A DNA stretch of 64,000 nucleotides from Dendrophyllia cribrosa (taxonomy: Eukaryota; Cnidaria; Anthozoa; Scleractinia; Dendrophylliidae), in NCBI GenBank assembly GCA_024195265.1, contig JAJLRJ010000007.1:7151058-7215057 (forward strand), written 5' to 3'; not shown here. Positions within the stretch are counted from its first letter, which is position 1. Below are more model-generated notes on this DNA. The model was not told the origin of the DNA, ran no database searches, and worked only from the letters and a program-made list of their open reading frames with translations.

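Overview
This is animal nuclear DNA: AT-rich, intron-rich and packed with transposable elements. The WAP-type collagen, the BEL/Pao elements and the CCCTAA-like telomeric motif fit a cnidarian, most likely an anthozoan such as a stony coral or sea anemone. Species cannot be named from sequence alone. The only host gene I can support is the 5' part of one fibrillar collagen gene on the + strand. Fifteen exons run from a signal peptide at 3906 to a Gly-X-Y exon cut by the window end at 64000. All junctions are GT/AG and the reading frame stays open through 323 codons. The order is signal peptide, eight-cysteine WAP domain, Pro/Asp hinge, minor Gly-X-Y helix of 19 triplets, non-collagenous N-propeptide/telopeptide junction, then the main helix in 45- and 54-bp exons.

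The rest is intron filled by mobile DNA, much of it nested. Before the gene lie relics of a protein-primed family B DNA polymerase and a Pif1-like helicase (1-2045), then two TIR elements. Intron 1 holds stacked palindromic MITEs. Intron 2 holds a BEL/Pao retrotransposon on the minus strand (12817-19872). It sits inside an older long palindrome and was itself hit by a CAGGG-ended hAT-like element. Intron 3 holds a 5.0-kb DNA transposon (20625-25657) with perfect 52-bp TIRs, a 4-bp target duplication and a 642-aa candidate DDD transposase. Introns 3-7 carry many MITEs, a 1.9-kb deletion relative of that transposon (33292-35212) and a second, young BEL/Pao element (38836-45382). Intron 9 is mostly a 3.7-kb foldback with a hAT-like element in its middle (46899-51427). 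Later introns hold a 2.1-kb TA-target element and two nearly identical 1011-bp TTAA-target elements.

Target duplications sort the small elements into groups: TTAA (eight insertions), TA (four), CAGGG-ended with 5-7 bp (six), one 8-bp hAT-like, one about 10-bp foldback, and the 4-bp GTGACCC family. A host-specific-looking unit of roughly 100 bp recurs in several introns in one orientation and serves as an empty-site control for one insertion. The best candidate for something under-described is the GTGACCC family: a full copy, a non-autonomous copy with matching TIRs, a solo end, and arrays of a subterminal CGTGTTA/TAACACG motif.
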